DNA of 64,000 nucleotides from Desulfovibrio sp. (GCA_016208105.1 JACQYS010000031.1:1-64000); one strand, 5' to 3'; counted from the first letter of the stretch, positions 52,620 to 62,127 are shown. The notes: generated from the letters alone by a model not told the origin. Made by a program: numbers and translations.

Positions 52620-53696
52620 TTACCGCACAAGCCCGTTGTTGGCAACGTCCTGAAGGCGCTTGTCACGAATGAAACTCGCAACCGTTGAGAAGGCGAATTC
52701 GTTGCCTCTGAAATCCACGGCCCGAACGCGCTCCCGGCAATCCTCCACTTTCGTTTCGAAACCGGCCACCGCGGCTTCGTCCAAGTGGTGCATGTCCAGG
52801 TGCAGGCCGTAGCCAAGTTTCTGGAGGTAATGGGCGTTGAGCCATTGCTCGAAAGCGCCCTTCACAGGCAGGGAGATGATGGGTTTGCCGTAGTAGAGGG
52901 CCTCGCTCATGAGGGTGTGCCCGCCTCCGCAGATCACAAAACTTGAGGAGGCCATGTCGCTAAGCAGGCCATCCTCGCTGAAGGTCTTGAAGGTGAGGTT
53001 TCCATCCGTTTCGTTCTTCCCGTACCCGTAGATGATGACGGGCCTGCCGAGAGTTTTCAGAAGTGGAACGAAGTTGTCGCAGATGGAGCAGCTCTGGTAG
53101 ACCAGAATATGGTCGCCTATGCTTGGTTCGTGTTCGAACACCTTGTCCCGGTGGATGGGAGCGGAGATTTGCCGCCTCGGCCCAGGCTTCAGCCGGGGTT
53201 GATAGAAAGATATTATCAGGTGGTCGCTGGAATTTGAGAACAGATTGTCCACCGAGAACGAGGTGGAAGTCATGTCCCACCAGGTGGATTGCGGGAGGGT
53301 GTGGTCGCACAGGGTAATGACGTGCTGATGGTCCAGGGAGAGGCAGGGGACCCCTGCGCGTCTGGCGGCGATGGGTACGAAATACTCGTAATCAGAGATA
53401 CACACGTCCGGCTGGAAGCGCTCGATAACCTGGCCGATGCGAGCAAGTTCCCGCCCCCGGTGCCAGAAAGTTCTTGCGGCCAGTTTCACTGTGGCCGGAA
53501 GATCCAGGGCGTAGTTCTTGTAGCGGGTACCGGGATTGAGGGCGGTTTCCACCTGGAAGTCCCGGCGCAGGATTCCAGCGGCCTCCTCGCTGGTCACGAA
53601 CAGGAACTCGTGCTCGGAAAAGCGCCTAGCCAGGGTGAGGGCACGGATGGCATGGCCATGCTGGGAGCCGTGAACGCCGTAGAGTATTCGTGCCAT
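52620..53696 (-). CDS. GT-B glycosyltransferase, MurG/GT28-like
   Basis: 358 aa. The start ILYGVHGSQHGHAIRALTLARRF matches the family of MurG-like predicted glycosyltransferases (GHG loop). The donor site is VICGGGHTLMSEALYYGKPIISLPV, the usual G-G-x-x-T-x-x-E motif. It begins with MARILYG right after asparagine synthase copy 3 in transcription order. Probably transfers a sugar from a UDP donor. Confidence 0.83.
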   Translation of the reverse strand: MARILYGVHGSQHGHAIRALTLARRFSEHEFLFVTSEEAAGILRRDFQVETALNPGTRYKNYALDLPATVKLAARTFWHRGRELARIGQVIERFQPDVCISDYEYFVPIAARRAGVPCLSLDHQHVITLCDHTLPQSTWWDMTSTSFSVDNLFSNSSDHLIISFYQPRLKPGPRRQISAPIHRDKVFEHEPSIGDHILVYQSCSICDNFVPLLKTLGRPVIIYGYGKNETDGNLTFKTFSEDGLLSDMASSSFVICGGGHTLMSEALYYGKPIISLPVKGAFEQWLNAHYLQKLGYGLHLDMHHLDEAAVAGFETKVEDCRERVRAVDFRGNEFAFSTVASFIRDKRLQDVANNGLVR

Positions 53697-53772
53697 TGTG
53701 TGTCCGTTGTCGTTCCGCCTCTATGGTATAGAGGTCAGGTGGTGTCATCCCGCAGGTTCTCGGAGGCCACTC

Positions 53773-55671
53773 CTACCCAATGCGCGGATTATTGTGCTTA
53801 AGCCACAGCTGGAGCACCAGAAGCGTCCACAACTCTTTGCGCCTGTCCATCTTGCCGGAATCATGCTCCTCAATGAGCATCCGTACGGTTTTCGGATCGA
53901 AGAGTCCCTGCTGGCGGAGGTGGGATTCACCCAAGAGATCCTCAACCATGGGCTTGAGCTTGTCGCGCAGCCACCTGGCCACGGGAATCAGGAATCCCCG
54001 TTTGTTTCTGGTGAGAATTTCCTTGGGCAAAACATCCGCCATGGCTTTTTTGAGCAGGTACTTTCGCGTGAGCCCCCGCAGCTTGAACGAAACAGGCAGG
54101 CGGGAGGCGAATTCGGCAAAGTCCCGGTCCAGGAAGGGAGCCCTGGCCTCCAGCGAGTGCATCATGGTGCAGCGATCCACCTTGACCAGGATGTAGTCCA
54201 GGAGAAACTGCCGGGCGTAGGCGTGGAAGGCGCGCTCCATGTCCGTTTTGGCGGTGGAGTTATCGAAAGCCTGGCGGGTGGAGGCGAAGAGGTTTTCGCG
54301 TGAAAGAAATTCATGGTCCGGATTGAGCCACAGCTTTTCCTGAAGCTCGGGATGCAGGGCTGTAAGCCACGTCTGGACGCGAAGCCAGCCGGGCTGGCGA
54401 GCCCCGGCCAGAAAGGTGGCCGCTCCCAGGCGCAGGTTCACGTAGCCGTCCGAAGCCGGGAGCCTGGCACACACCGGATCAACCACGCCCTTGCGGAGCA
54501 AGGCTGGCAGGTAGTTGTACCATCCCGCGGCCTTCAAGCCGATGAAGTGCTCGTATCCGGCGAAAAGTTCGTCCGCGCCGTCGCCGCCCAAGGCCACGGT
54601 GACTTTTTCCCTGGTCACTTTGGAGAGAAGAAAGGTGGGGGCGATGGACGGATCGGCCATGGGCTCGTCGAAACGGGTGACGATCTCGGGTAGAAGGTCG
54701 GCGCAGTCCTCGGCATTGAGGATGTGCTCGTGATGGTCGGTTCCCCAGCGCTCGGCCACCAGCCGGGCGAAGCGGGATTCGTCGTAGCTGGCTTCCCTGA
54801 AACCGATGGAAAAAGTCTTGATGCGCGGGGCGAGCCTGGCCATGAGCCCGGCCACGATGGAGGAGTCGATGCCGCCGGAAAGAAACACGCCAAGCGGCAC
54901 GTCAGAGATCAGGCGGCGTTTCACGGCCTGGGTGAGCAGGCGGTCGAGTTCCTCGCATAATTCCTGTTCGGTGGCCCTGGTCGGTTCAGGAGCCGGCAGG
55001 TCCCAGTAGCGCCCTAGGGTGAGGGAGCCATCCTTGAAGAGCAGGTACTGCGACGGGGGAAGCTTGCGTACTTCCCGGTAGATGGAATCCGGGGTTGGCA
55101 CATATTCGTAGGCCAAAAACCTTGCCAGGGTCCTTGGGTCAACGCTGAGGCCGAGCCCGGGAAGCTTCGCCAGGGCGGAGAGTTCCGAGGCAAAGGCGAA
55201 CATGCCGTTTTGCAGTGTGTAGAAAAAAGGCTTCTTGCCGAAGCGGTCCCTGGCGCAGAAGAGGGTGCGTGTGGAGCGGTCCCAGAGAGCGAAGGCGAAC
55301 ATGCCCTCGAAGCGCTCCAGACATGCGGGCCCCCACTCAAGCCATCCGGCCAGGATGATTTCCGTGTCCGAGTGGGTGCGGAAAGAGTGCCCCTTGGCTT
55401 CGAGAGCAGCCTTTATTTCCAGGAAGTTGTATATTTCGCCATTGAAGGTGACGGCCAGGCGCCCGGAATGGTGTTCCATGGGCTGGCCGCCGGTGGAAAG
55501 GTCGATGATGGAGAGGCGGCGATGCCCCAAGGCCACGGGGCCGTCCACGAGAAGGCCCTGGCCGTCTGGGCCGCGGTGGGCCATGCAGCCGGTCATGGTC
55601 CCGAGCCAGTGGGAAGCCTCTGCGGGTAGGGGTTCGCCTGAAGCCTGGACGAATCCCGCGATGCCGCACAT
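53773..55671 (-). CDS. asnB: Asparagine synthase-like glutamine amidotransferase (copy 3)
   Basis: 632 aa, starting MCGIAGFVQ with the nucleophile Cys2. The PP-loop is LSGGIDSS, followed by GGDGADELFAGYEHF. Complete. Sequence resembles copy 2 more than copy 1 at the C-terminal domain by eye. It begins 3 nt after the upstream glycosyltransferase stop. As with the other copies, amidation of a glycan carboxyl is the likely job, inferred from neighbours. Confidence 0.9.
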   Translation of the reverse strand: MCGIAGFVQASGEPLPAEASHWLGTMTGCMAHRGPDGQGLLVDGPVALGHRRLSIIDLSTGGQPMEHHSGRLAVTFNGEIYNFLEIKAALEAKGHSFRTHSDTEIILAGWLEWGPACLERFEGMFAFALWDRSTRTLFCARDRFGKKPFFYTLQNGMFAFASELSALAKLPGLGLSVDPRTLARFLAYEYVPTPDSIYREVRKLPPSQYLLFKDGSLTLGRYWDLPAPEPTRATEQELCEELDRLLTQAVKRRLISDVPLGVFLSGGIDSSIVAGLMARLAPRIKTFSIGFREASYDESRFARLVAERWGTDHHEHILNAEDCADLLPEIVTRFDEPMADPSIAPTFLLSKVTREKVTVALGGDGADELFAGYEHFIGLKAAGWYNYLPALLRKGVVDPVCARLPASDGYVNLRLGAATFLAGARQPGWLRVQTWLTALHPELQEKLWLNPDHEFLSRENLFASTRQAFDNSTAKTDMERAFHAYARQFLLDYILVKVDRCTMMHSLEARAPFLDRDFAEFASRLPVSFKLRGLTRKYLLKKAMADVLPKEILTRNKRGFLIPVARWLRDKLKPMVEDLLGESHLRQQGLFDPKTVRMLIEEHDSGKMDRRKELWTLLVLQLWLKHNNPRIG

Positions 55672-55674
55672 ATG

Positions 55675-56916
55675 CTAGCCCTTTTCTCCGGGCGCGTCGG
55701 GAAGGTGGCGCTTGAAGAGTTCGAAAAGGCTGCGGGCGTTGGTTTGGGGGTCGAACATCGTAAGCACCAGCTCGCGTCCCTTGGAAGCCATCTCCAGTGC
55801 GCGCTCCCTGTCCGATGCCATGTCCATGATGGCCTCGGCCAGGGCTGCGGGATCTTTCTGCGGCGCGATGAGTCCGGTTTCACCATGCCGCACTACCTCG
55901 GTGATGCCGCACACGTCGGTGGCGACCACCGGAAGCCGGTGGGAGAGGGCTTCCATGATAACATTGGGGATGCCGTCACGGTCGCCGGAGGAGTGCACCA
56001 CGCTCGGCACCACGATCATGTCGTGGGTCTTGAGCAGGTAGGTGAGCTGGTCGTGGGAGAGAAAGCCTGGCATGTCCACACAGTCCTCCACTCCTTGGGC
56101 CTTGCGCAGGCTTTTGAGCATGGGGCCTTGAAATCCCGAACCTACCAGGGTGAGTTTGAACGCAAAGCCTCGGTCCTTCATGACCTTGCAGGCCCGGATG
56201 AGCACGTCGAACCCTTTGGTCCGGGCGAACCGGCCCACTGCCAGGAGCTTGACGGGAGGGGCCATTTCCACGTTGCTTTCGCCGTTTTCCCGCAGGGTGA
56301 GGCTGTTGTACACCAAGTGAATTTTGGAGGCATGGCTGGGAGCCTGAGCGGACAGATAGTCCACATTAGCCTGGTTATTGACCCGCACGAAGAGGCTGTC
56401 GCGGATTTTTTCCGTCAGGGCGCCATCCGGAGGGTAGATGTCGCCGGCGCGCCCTGCCATTGAGAATGAGATGTTAGTGAGACGGGAGGCCACCCAGGCG
56501 GCGGTTGCCGGTCCTCCGGCCCAAGGGGCGTGAACGTGCTTGACGTTGTCGCGCTCTAAAAGCCTGGCAAGTCTGAAGCCCGCGAAAAAGGCCCACCAAC
56601 TCTCACCGGTGACCTCGAGGCTGCACCAGCGCCTGAGCAGCACTTCCTTTGCCAGGGCCATGAAGCATCCGGGTGAACGCTTGTTCCAGTAAAGGATGTC
56701 GCGAAAAATAAGTGGCAGAGCGTAAAGCCCCATGCGCCGCACTCCGTATGAGAAGTCGAACATCTCCGGGGAGCAGTTCTTGAGCTTCTTGCCATACAGG
56801 CTATACACCAGGACATGCAGTCCCTGGCGTCGAAGGGATTGGACTTCGCGGAAGATGAAGGTCTCCGAGGAAAGCGGAAACCAGAGGAGTACGTATGCGG
56901 TCACGGGTAGATTCAA
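55675..56916 (-). CDS. Glycosyltransferase family 4
   Basis: 413 aa. The N-terminal domain starts VLLWFPLSSETFIFREVQSL, a pattern of colanic-acid WcaL/AmsK-like GT4 enzymes. The donor domain shows AVGRFARTKGFDVLIRA and later VHSSGDRDGIPNVIMEAL with the E-x7-E pair. It is the first gene of the operon that runs to the flippase at 49586. Confidence 0.88.
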   Translation of the reverse strand: MNLPVTAYVLLWFPLSSETFIFREVQSLRRQGLHVLVYSLYGKKLKNCSPEMFDFSYGVRRMGLYALPLIFRDILYWNKRSPGCFMALAKEVLLRRWCSLEVTGESWWAFFAGFRLARLLERDNVKHVHAPWAGGPATAAWVASRLTNISFSMAGRAGDIYPPDGALTEKIRDSLFVRVNNQANVDYLSAQAPSHASKIHLVYNSLTLRENGESNVEMAPPVKLLAVGRFARTKGFDVLIRACKVMKDRGFAFKLTLVGSGFQGPMLKSLRKAQGVEDCVDMPGFLSHDQLTYLLKTHDMIVVPSVVHSSGDRDGIPNVIMEALSHRLPVVATDVCGITEVVRHGETGLIAPQKDPAALAEAIMDMASDRERALEMASKGRELVLTMFDPQTNARSLFELFKRHLPDAPGEKG

Positions 56917-57109
56917 CGGTCGGCCTCGGGGGTAAAGCCGGCTAGCGGCGTTTGGGGGTTCTAGTCCAGGGCGGAGGCTGTGTAAAGCATGCTGAGATGA
57001 CAGAGGAAAAACTTGACAACTTCACCAGAGTAACCCATCCGGTTGTGTACTGGCCAAGTTTGCGTACCAATCGTTTCAGCACCTCGTTCCTAATTGACCA
57101 GAGGGCTTC

Positions 57110-58081
57110 ATGAGCCAAACCAACATCCTACTCGAATCCGGGACCAACGAACTTGAGATAGTCGAATTCTATATCGACGAGGAGGGGGAAGACGGTTCAC
57201 CCTATCGTAGCTATTTTGGGGTGAACGTTGCCAAGGTGCTTGAGATCATCCGCAAGCCCAAGGTGACCGAAATGCCCAACACGCCTCATTTTGCTGTGAA
57301 GGGGACCTTCAACCTCCGTTCTCGCATTATTCCGCTCATCGATCTTTCGGTCTGGCTGGACAAAACCTTGGTGCAAAACGATGCCCCGAAAGTGATTGTC
57401 AGTGAATTCAACAATACGACCAACGCGTTTTTGGTATCGGGAGTCACGCGAATCCACCGTCTGAGTTGGGAACAGGTGGAGCCCCCCAGCGGCTATGTGG
57501 CCAGCTTCTCCTCGAACAGCTTCACCGGGGTGGTTAAATTCGACGATAGAATCGTGCTGCTCCTGGATATGGAAAAAATTATTTGGGACTTAAACCCCAG
57601 CCTGGCAATGCGCGAGGACCCGGAAAGCGAGGCCAGGGTCGAATCCTCCGAGGATCTCACCTACCGTGCTCTGGTGGTGGACGATTCCGGGTCCATACGC
57701 AAACTTATAGTCAACACGCTTCTGCGCGACGGCTACCTGGTGGAACAGGACATTAACGGCCAGAAGGCCTGGGAACGTCTGCTCGCAATCAAGCAGCAAG
57801 CCGCGGATGAGGGGCGCGATGTCCTGGAGATCGTAAACCTGGTGGTTTCAGACATTGAGATGCCGGCAATGGACGGCCATAATCTCTGCAAGCGCATCAA
57901 GGATGACCCCGTACTGAGGGATATACCGGTGATCCTCTTTTCCTCGCTCATCAACGACAAGCTCTATCACAAAGGGGTCTCGGTGGGAGCGGACGACCAG
58001 ATCACCAAGCCGGAAATCACGCAGCTCACTCAGAGGGCCAAGGTTCTTATCGAACAGAGGGGACGTCCGCGCCGGAAGTAG
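57110..58081 (+). CDS. cheV: CheV-type chemotaxis coupling protein (CheW plus receiver)
   Basis: 323 aa. Residues 15-160 form a CheW-like domain (YFGVNVAKVLEIIR, then IPLIDLSVWLD). Residues 185-320 form a response-regulator receiver: acidic pocket ALVVDDSGSIRK, phospho-acceptor Asp in VVSDIEMPAMDG, and Lys in ITKPE. CheV links chemoreceptors to CheA and adapts the response when phosphorylated. AGAGGG lies 4 nt before the ATG. It serves receptors such as the two in this window (inference). Confidence 0.9.
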   Translation: MSQTNILLESGTNELEIVEFYIDEEGEDGSPYRSYFGVNVAKVLEIIRKPKVTEMPNTPHFAVKGTFNLRSRIIPLIDLSVWLDKTLVQNDAPKVIVSEFNNTTNAFLVSGVTRIHRLSWEQVEPPSGYVASFSSNSFTGVVKFDDRIVLLLDMEKIIWDLNPSLAMREDPESEARVESSEDLTYRALVVDDSGSIRKLIVNTLLRDGYLVEQDINGQKAWERLLAIKQQAADEGRDVLEIVNLVVSDIEMPAMDGHNLCKRIKDDPVLRDIPVILFSSLINDKLYHKGVSVGADDQITKPEITQLTQRAKVLIEQRGRPRRK

Positions 58082-58114
58082 CTGTTTCGATTCCCCAGAG
58101 AGGCAAGTAACTCC

Positions 58115-58828
58115 ATGAGCATCCGGGTGGCACTTGTCGCATGCGCAGGCCCCGCCAGAGAGGCGTATGTTGATGCCTTGAGGAGGCTCGGGGCCGAAGC
58201 CGTCGTCTTCGATTCACCTCGTGGCGGCCTGGAAGCATTGGCTTCCCGCGATCTTCAGGGAATTCTGTTCGATCTGCCGACCCTCTTGAGAGACAAATCC
58301 TTCGACAAACGGATGCTTGTCCGCCTTGAGAACGTCATCCCCATCATGAGGCTCCGCCATGATCCGCACTCGGGCCGCATCGACGGCATTTCCGGGGGGC
58401 AAGCCTACCGGACGGGTGAAGCACTTCAGCGGTTCATTCACGGTCAGTGCGGGCACTACTCGGCCCACGCGCTCAAAGGCGCCGAGCGGGTGAAGGTCGC
58501 TCTTCCGGTGCTTTTGGGTCTTGGTGAGCCTGGGAAGGAAGACTGGGAGAAGACCGTAACGCGAAGCATCTCCATGAAAGGTTGTTTTGTCTATACCGCA
58601 ACCTGTAGGGAGCCGGGATCGCGGATCAATCTCGTGTTCAGTGACTTCAGCGACCAAACTCCGATTCCAGCGCAAGTGAGCTGGTGTGTTCCTTGGGGAA
58701 AAAGGCGGGAAGTGCCGGGCCTTGGGCTTATCTACCATACTCTAACGGAAGGCCAGAAAGCGGAGCTCGCATCCCTGGGGCTTGGGACGTATTCTTCACC
58801 GCTTGCCCACGGGGCGCATGGCGTGTAG
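58115..58828 (+). CDS. PilZ-like domain protein
   Basis: 237 aa. The N-terminal half resembles a receiver-like fold without the phospho-acceptor set (VALVACAGPAREAYVDAL). The C-terminal half has GAERVKVALPVLL and RSISMKGCFVYT, in the positions of the PilZ Arg box and the D/N-x-S-x-x-G motif; both are imperfect, so c-di-GMP binding is uncertain. It follows cheV by 33 nt on the same strand, suggesting a shared role in motility control. Confidence 0.6.
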   Translation: MSIRVALVACAGPAREAYVDALRRLGAEAVVFDSPRGGLEALASRDLQGILFDLPTLLRDKSFDKRMLVRLENVIPIMRLRHDPHSGRIDGISGGQAYRTGEALQRFIHGQCGHYSAHALKGAERVKVALPVLLGLGEPGKEDWEKTVTRSISMKGCFVYTATCREPGSRINLVFSDFSDQTPIPAQVSWCVPWGKRREVPGLGLIYHTLTEGQKAELASLGLGTYSSPLAHGAHGV

Positions 58829-58843
58829 ACGAATTGCCCACGC

Positions 58844-58933
58844 GGAGGGATGGCCGAGCGGTTTAAGGCGGTGGTCTTGAAAACCACTGGCGGGGGAACC
58901 CGTCCGGGGGTTCGAATCCCTCTCCCTCCGCCA
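58844..58933 (+). tRNA. tRNA-Ser (anticodon TGA)
   Basis: A 90-nt class II tRNA with encoded CCA. The acceptor stem GGAGGGA pairs with TCCCTCC (58923-58929), the discriminator is G, and CCA follows. The anticodon loop CTTGAAA carries TGA between GTGGT and ACCAC stems. A long variable arm (GCGGGGGAACCCGT) and a T-loop GGTTCGAATCC are present. Confidence 0.97.
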
Positions 58934-59017
58934 CTTTTCCTTTTGTTCCTGACGGTACCCATCGTTCCATCATTTAATCTGCGCTCTCCAGGCGTGACCG
59001 GACATTGCGAGGACATG

Positions 59018-59446
59018 ATGTCAACGATCTATCTGGCTGGCCCCCTTTTCAACGAAGCCAAACAGGCGTGGCACCGTGCCACCAAGGCGCGCATCGAGGC
59101 GGAAACAGGACATGAGGTCGTCTGGCCCTACGAGTTGTTCGACCAGGCCGAAATCATGACCTGGGGAGACGACGCCTCGCGCATGGTGATGGAGGTTTGC
59201 CGGGATGCGCTGCTTCAGTGCGACCTGATGGTAGCCCTGCTCGATGGCGCCCAGGTCGACGACGGCACGGCCTGGGAGATCGGGCTGGCGCACTGCAAGG
59301 GAATTCCCGTGGTCGGCATCAGGACGGATTTCCGCCGGGCTGGGGATGTGCCTGGGGCATTGGTCAACGCCATGGTGCACGGGAGCTGCGAGAAGATCGT
59401 CCGCAGCGTGGATGAACTGGTGGATGCACTGAAAGCCTGGGGTTGA
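59018..59446 (+). CDS. Nucleoside 2-deoxyribosyltransferase
   Basis: 142 aa. The start STIYLAGPLFNEAKQAW and the segment DLMVALLDGAQVDDGTAWEIG match the family; the Glu of GTAWEIG is the nucleophile that takes the deoxyribosyl group. Role: base exchange on 2'-deoxynucleosides in salvage. I chose the ATG at 59018 since GAGGA ends 4 nt before it; the ATG at 59015 sits too close to it. It follows the tRNA by 84 nt. Confidence 0.88.
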   Translation: MSTIYLAGPLFNEAKQAWHRATKARIEAETGHEVVWPYELFDQAEIMTWGDDASRMVMEVCRDALLQCDLMVALLDGAQVDDGTAWEIGLAHCKGIPVVGIRTDFRRAGDVPGALVNAMVHGSCEKIVRSVDELVDALKAWG

Positions 59447-59553
59447 CGCCCGCAATTGGTGCTCCTTTCTCCACGCGAGGAGAAGTCACTCCTGGTGTTT
59501 CCCCTGGAGCCAAACGTGAGCACTGGCAGTATGGACAGGGTCTGAGCCTGTTA

Positions 59554-59820
59554 TTACTGTTGTCTGGCCGCCTCGGCTTTTACAAAGGAGAGTAACTGCG
59601 AGGCCATACTCTCGGCCTGGTCGGCTTTGGCCTTCTCCACAACCCCGTATACGTACTCCACCCCTGCCTCCGGCAAACAGTGTATGTTTTCCGCCCAAAC
59701 CCTGCATTGCCCGGCCAGGCGATACAGTTCCATTGATTGCCTCTCCAAACGGGCGCTCTCCCCGTGGTAGTATGCGATAATCTCCGCGCGCATGGCTTCG
59801 AGCTGCATGTCGTCTTTCAT
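59554..59820 (-). CDS. Small hypothetical protein, 88 aa
   Basis: Soluble and helical (MRAEIIAYYHGESARLERQSM), with two Cys residues. AGGAGG lies 9 nt before the ATG at 59820, which supports this start over longer frames reaching 60042. Convergent with the deoxyribosyltransferase gene; a weak inverted repeat (59467-59484) lies between them. No family recognised. Confidence 0.6.
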   Translation of the reverse strand: MKDDMQLEAMRAEIIAYYHGESARLERQSMELYRLAGQCRVWAENIHCLPEAGVEYVYGVVEKAKADQAESMASQLLSFVKAEAARQQ

Positions 59821-60063
59821 GGGATGCCACCTCCTGTTTCCATAAAGTACGAAGGTATCAGCCGGTTCATCCATGATGCGTGGCTTTTTTCCTGCATCTT
59901 TTCTGAAGCAGGGGCGAGCTGATGGGGAGGCCCAAATTCTCCCGGAAACAGCTGCGCTGGATGATGGGGTCATTGTGAAGGCAGGGAAGCGAGAACAAGA
60001 ATGAAGCCCGCGAGTATCCACTCGCTCGAGAGCTAGAGACACTGGCTGGACAAGAAAGGGCGG

Positions 60064-60192
60064 CTAGAAGTTTTCTACAAATGCCATGAAAAGAACACAG
60101 AGCACGAACGCGTAGGCCAGAACTTCCGCCGCGATAAGAAGCGCACGCTCCATCTTGGAAGCCTCATGATACATGGTTGTCTGAGTTGTCAT
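60064..60192 (-). CDS. Possible small membrane protein, 42 aa
   Basis: A 43-codon frame starting MTTQTTMYHEASKMERA and then one strong transmembrane segment (LLIAAEVLAYAFVLCVLFMAF), ending VENF. No clear SD is visible before the first ATG. The composition is protein-like and it fills an otherwise empty gap, so I report it at low confidence. Confidence 0.35.
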   Translation of the reverse strand: MTTQTTMYHEASKMERALLIAAEVLAYAFVLCVLFMAFVENF

Positions 60193-60589
60193 GATGGATA
60201 GTCGCAGGAAATGGTGCCTGCGGTTACACATTGAGGCTCACGTCGGGGTATCTTAGCCCGAAGAGGGCTGGCGGCACCCAGGGGGGGAGGCGGTGAATGC
60301 GAACGAATTGTCCCAGGTCTTGTGTGGGGTTCGGGCATGTTTTCGGCTGAGCGAGGGGTCTGGCAGGTCAGTCGAATATCGATAGATGATGTCAATAGGT
60401 CGCAGGCTTTCGATAGGATAGTTCTTGGAAAGGGCAAATTATCCCGGCGTGTTCTATTCCGACTAGAAACGTTCCAGATTGGGAAAAAATGCACAGTAGC
60501 TTGTTTTTCTTGACGAATAATTCGGTTTCAAGCAGAGAGTAATTCAAATCAGACTTACCCCATGTTCAACTCCAACAGGCGAGGGAACA
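60193..60589. other. Intergenic region upstream of nuo
   Basis: About 400 bases. The right half is AT-rich compared with its neighbours and probably holds the nuo promoter. A TTGACG at 60510 is a possible -35, but no good -10 sits at the right spacing. No gene is supported. Confidence 0.5.
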
Positions 60590-60967
60590 ATGGTCTTTAG
60601 CTGGCTCAACGTGGCGGTCTTTGCGTGCCTGGCCGCCGGAGTCGCATTTGCCGCCGGTCCGCTGGCAGCATCCTATCTCTTTGCCCCGCGTACCCGGGGT
60701 GGCGCGTTCGCGGCGCCCTACGAGTGCGGTATGGTGCCCCGCGGACAGGCCTGGACCCGTTTCGGAATCAACTATTCGCTCTACGCGCTCATATTTCTCT
60801 CCTTTGACGTGGACGTGCTCTATCTGTTCCCGGTGGCCGCGACCTATCCCCAGAGTAAAGGATGGGAGCCCTTCGTGGCCGTGGTTGTCTTTGTGGGCGT
60901 ACTGGGCTTGGCAATGGCGTATTTTCAGAGAAAAGGGGTGTTCACGTGGCCAAGGCGCATCAGGTAG
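60590..60967 (+). CDS. nuoA: NADH-quinone oxidoreductase subunit A
   Basis: 125 aa with three transmembrane helices. The segment [22 protein letters not shown] and [10 protein letters not shown] match NuoA, including the Cys loop that contacts the quinone site and the Asp-Val-Asp in helix 2. GAGGGA precedes the ATG. It is the first gene of the nuo operon; nuoB overlaps it by 22 nt. Confidence 0.92.
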   Translation: MVFSWLNVAVFACLAAGVAFAAGPLAASYLFAPRTRGGAFAAPYECGMVPRGQAWTRFGINYSLYALIFLSFDVDVLYLFPVAATYPQSKGWEPFVAVVVFVGVLGLAMAYFQRKGVFTWPRRIR

Positions 60968-61476
60968 TACCCAGATCGGATGAAGTTCTGCCTCCGCGGC
61001 TGGACTTCAAGCTGCCGGCCCAGGTGTTCGACCTCTGCCGGGCCATGTCCTTGTGGCCCATGACGTTCGGGCTGGCTTGCTGCGCCATCGAGATGATGGC
61101 CGTCACCATGCCGCGTTTCGACCTCTCCCGCTTCGGGGCCGAGGTTTTTCGGCCTTCCCCCAGGCAGTCCGACCTGATGATCGTGGCCGGAACCGTGACC
61201 AAGAAGATGGCTCCGGCCCTGGTCACTCTGTATGAGCAGATGCCAGCCCCGAAATTCGTCCTGGCCATGGGCAACTGTGCAATCTCCGGCGGACCATTCA
61301 AGTACCCTGAACAGTATTTCGTGGTGGAGGGAGTGGACAGGCTGGTGCCTGTGGACGTGTACGTGCCCGGTTGCCCGCCCAGGCCCGAAGCGCTGATGGA
61401 AGGGATCTTCCAGCTGCAGAAAAAGCTGACTGGCAAGCGCTTCTGGCCTGTCCCGGCTTTGGTGGAGGAAGTATGA
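60946..61476 (+). CDS. nuoB: NADH-quinone oxidoreductase subunit B
   Basis: 176 aa peripheral-arm subunit. The N2 [4Fe-4S] cluster ligands are the adjacent Cys pair in [10 protein letters not shown], the Cys in MGNCAISGG, and the Cys in [11 protein letters not shown]. The start is a GTG at 60946 with AGGGG 7 nt upstream, inside nuoA. The N2 cluster passes electrons to quinone. Confidence 0.93.
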   Translation: MAKAHQVVPRSDEVLPPRLDFKLPAQVFDLCRAMSLWPMTFGLACCAIEMMAVTMPRFDLSRFGAEVFRPSPRQSDLMIVAGTVTKKMAPALVTLYEQMPAPKFVLAMGNCAISGGPFKYPEQYFVVEGVDRLVPVDVYVPGCPPRPEALMEGIFQLQKKLTGKRFWPVPALVEEV

Positions 61477-61595
61477 GCATGCCCGTTCACAGGATGCCGT
61501 GTGGCTTGGCACGGTGTGATTTCAGGCCTCTTCAGAGTTCTCCCCACTCGTTGCCCCACCGCTTTGGCAGTCAACCGGGAGCCTCGCATGCCTGA
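61473..61595 (+). other. Short frame bridging nuoB and nuoC (possible coupling leader)
   Basis: A 40-codon frame opens at the ATGA overlapping the nuoB stop (61473), with GGAGG 4 nt upstream. It closes at TGA 61593-61595, just inside nuoC whose ATG is 61588. The predicted peptide is basic and Ser/Pro/His-rich without family resemblance. It could carry ribosomes across the 111-nt gap. Confidence 0.3.
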
Positions 61596-62127
61596 ACTTA
61601 CTTCGCGCCTGGGGCTGGCCCTGCCGCAGGGAGAATCGGGCAGGGATGCCGCCCTGACCATAGCTCCAGAAGACATTCGCCTCGTGGCCGAGCGCCTTCT
61701 CTGCCAAGACTGGTTTCTCGAAGACATCTGCGGGTTGGATGTGGCCGAGGGGTTGGCCGTTCTCTATCATTTCGCCCACTGGTCCAGGCCCGGCCGGGTG
61801 GTGCTTCGGGTTATGCTGCCCCGCGACAATCCGGAGTGCCCCTCCATCGAGGGGATTTATCCTGGTGCAGGGTGGCACGAACGAGAAACCCGCGACTTTT
61901 TCGGCATCAACTTCACGGGCGCGGCGAACACCATGCCGCTCCTGCTGGACGAATCGATCGAGCGGCCTCCACTGCTTAAGCCCGAGCAGGCTCGCATCTC
62001 CACCAACCAGCTGTGGCCGCACGGCGAGTGGGTGGGGCCGGCCAAGGGGCATGCCCTGGCCGAAGAGCTCATGTCCATCTGCGGCACAGGTGAGCCGGGC
62101 GGGCAGACCGGAGGCGAGACCTCATGA
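61588..62127 (+). CDS. nuoC: NADH-quinone oxidoreductase subunit C
   Basis: 179 aa. The 30-kDa subunit signature is [19 protein letters not shown], followed by the conserved PLLK near [12 protein letters not shown] chose the ATG at 61588 because GGGAG lies 6 nt upstream; longer in-frame starts encode unlike sequence. It is shorter than E. coli's fused NuoCD since nuoD is separate here. Overlaps nuoD by 4 nt (ATGA). Confidence 0.88.
   Translation: MPELTSRLGLALPQGESGRDAALTIAPEDIRLVAERLLCQDWFLEDICGLDVAEGLAVLYHFAHWSRPGRVVLRVMLPRDNPECPSIEGIYPGAGWHERETRDFFGINFTGAANTMPLLLDESIERPPLLKPEQARISTNQLWPHGEWVGPAKGHALAEELMSICGTGEPGGQTGGETS

Noticed and set aside
58844-59017. tRNA-Ser as an integration (attachment) site
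   Set aside because: No integrase gene, no repeat of the tRNA 3' end, and ordinary genes follow directly.
59467-59484. Terminator between the deoxyribosyltransferase and the 88-aa gene
   Set aside because: Only a 6-bp stem (TTCTCC/GGAGAA) with no T-run on either side.
60862-60945. Longer nuoB start at 60862
   Set aside because: The extra 28 codons lie in nuoA, lack resemblance to NuoB and have no SD; the GTG at 60946 has AGGGG at good spacing.
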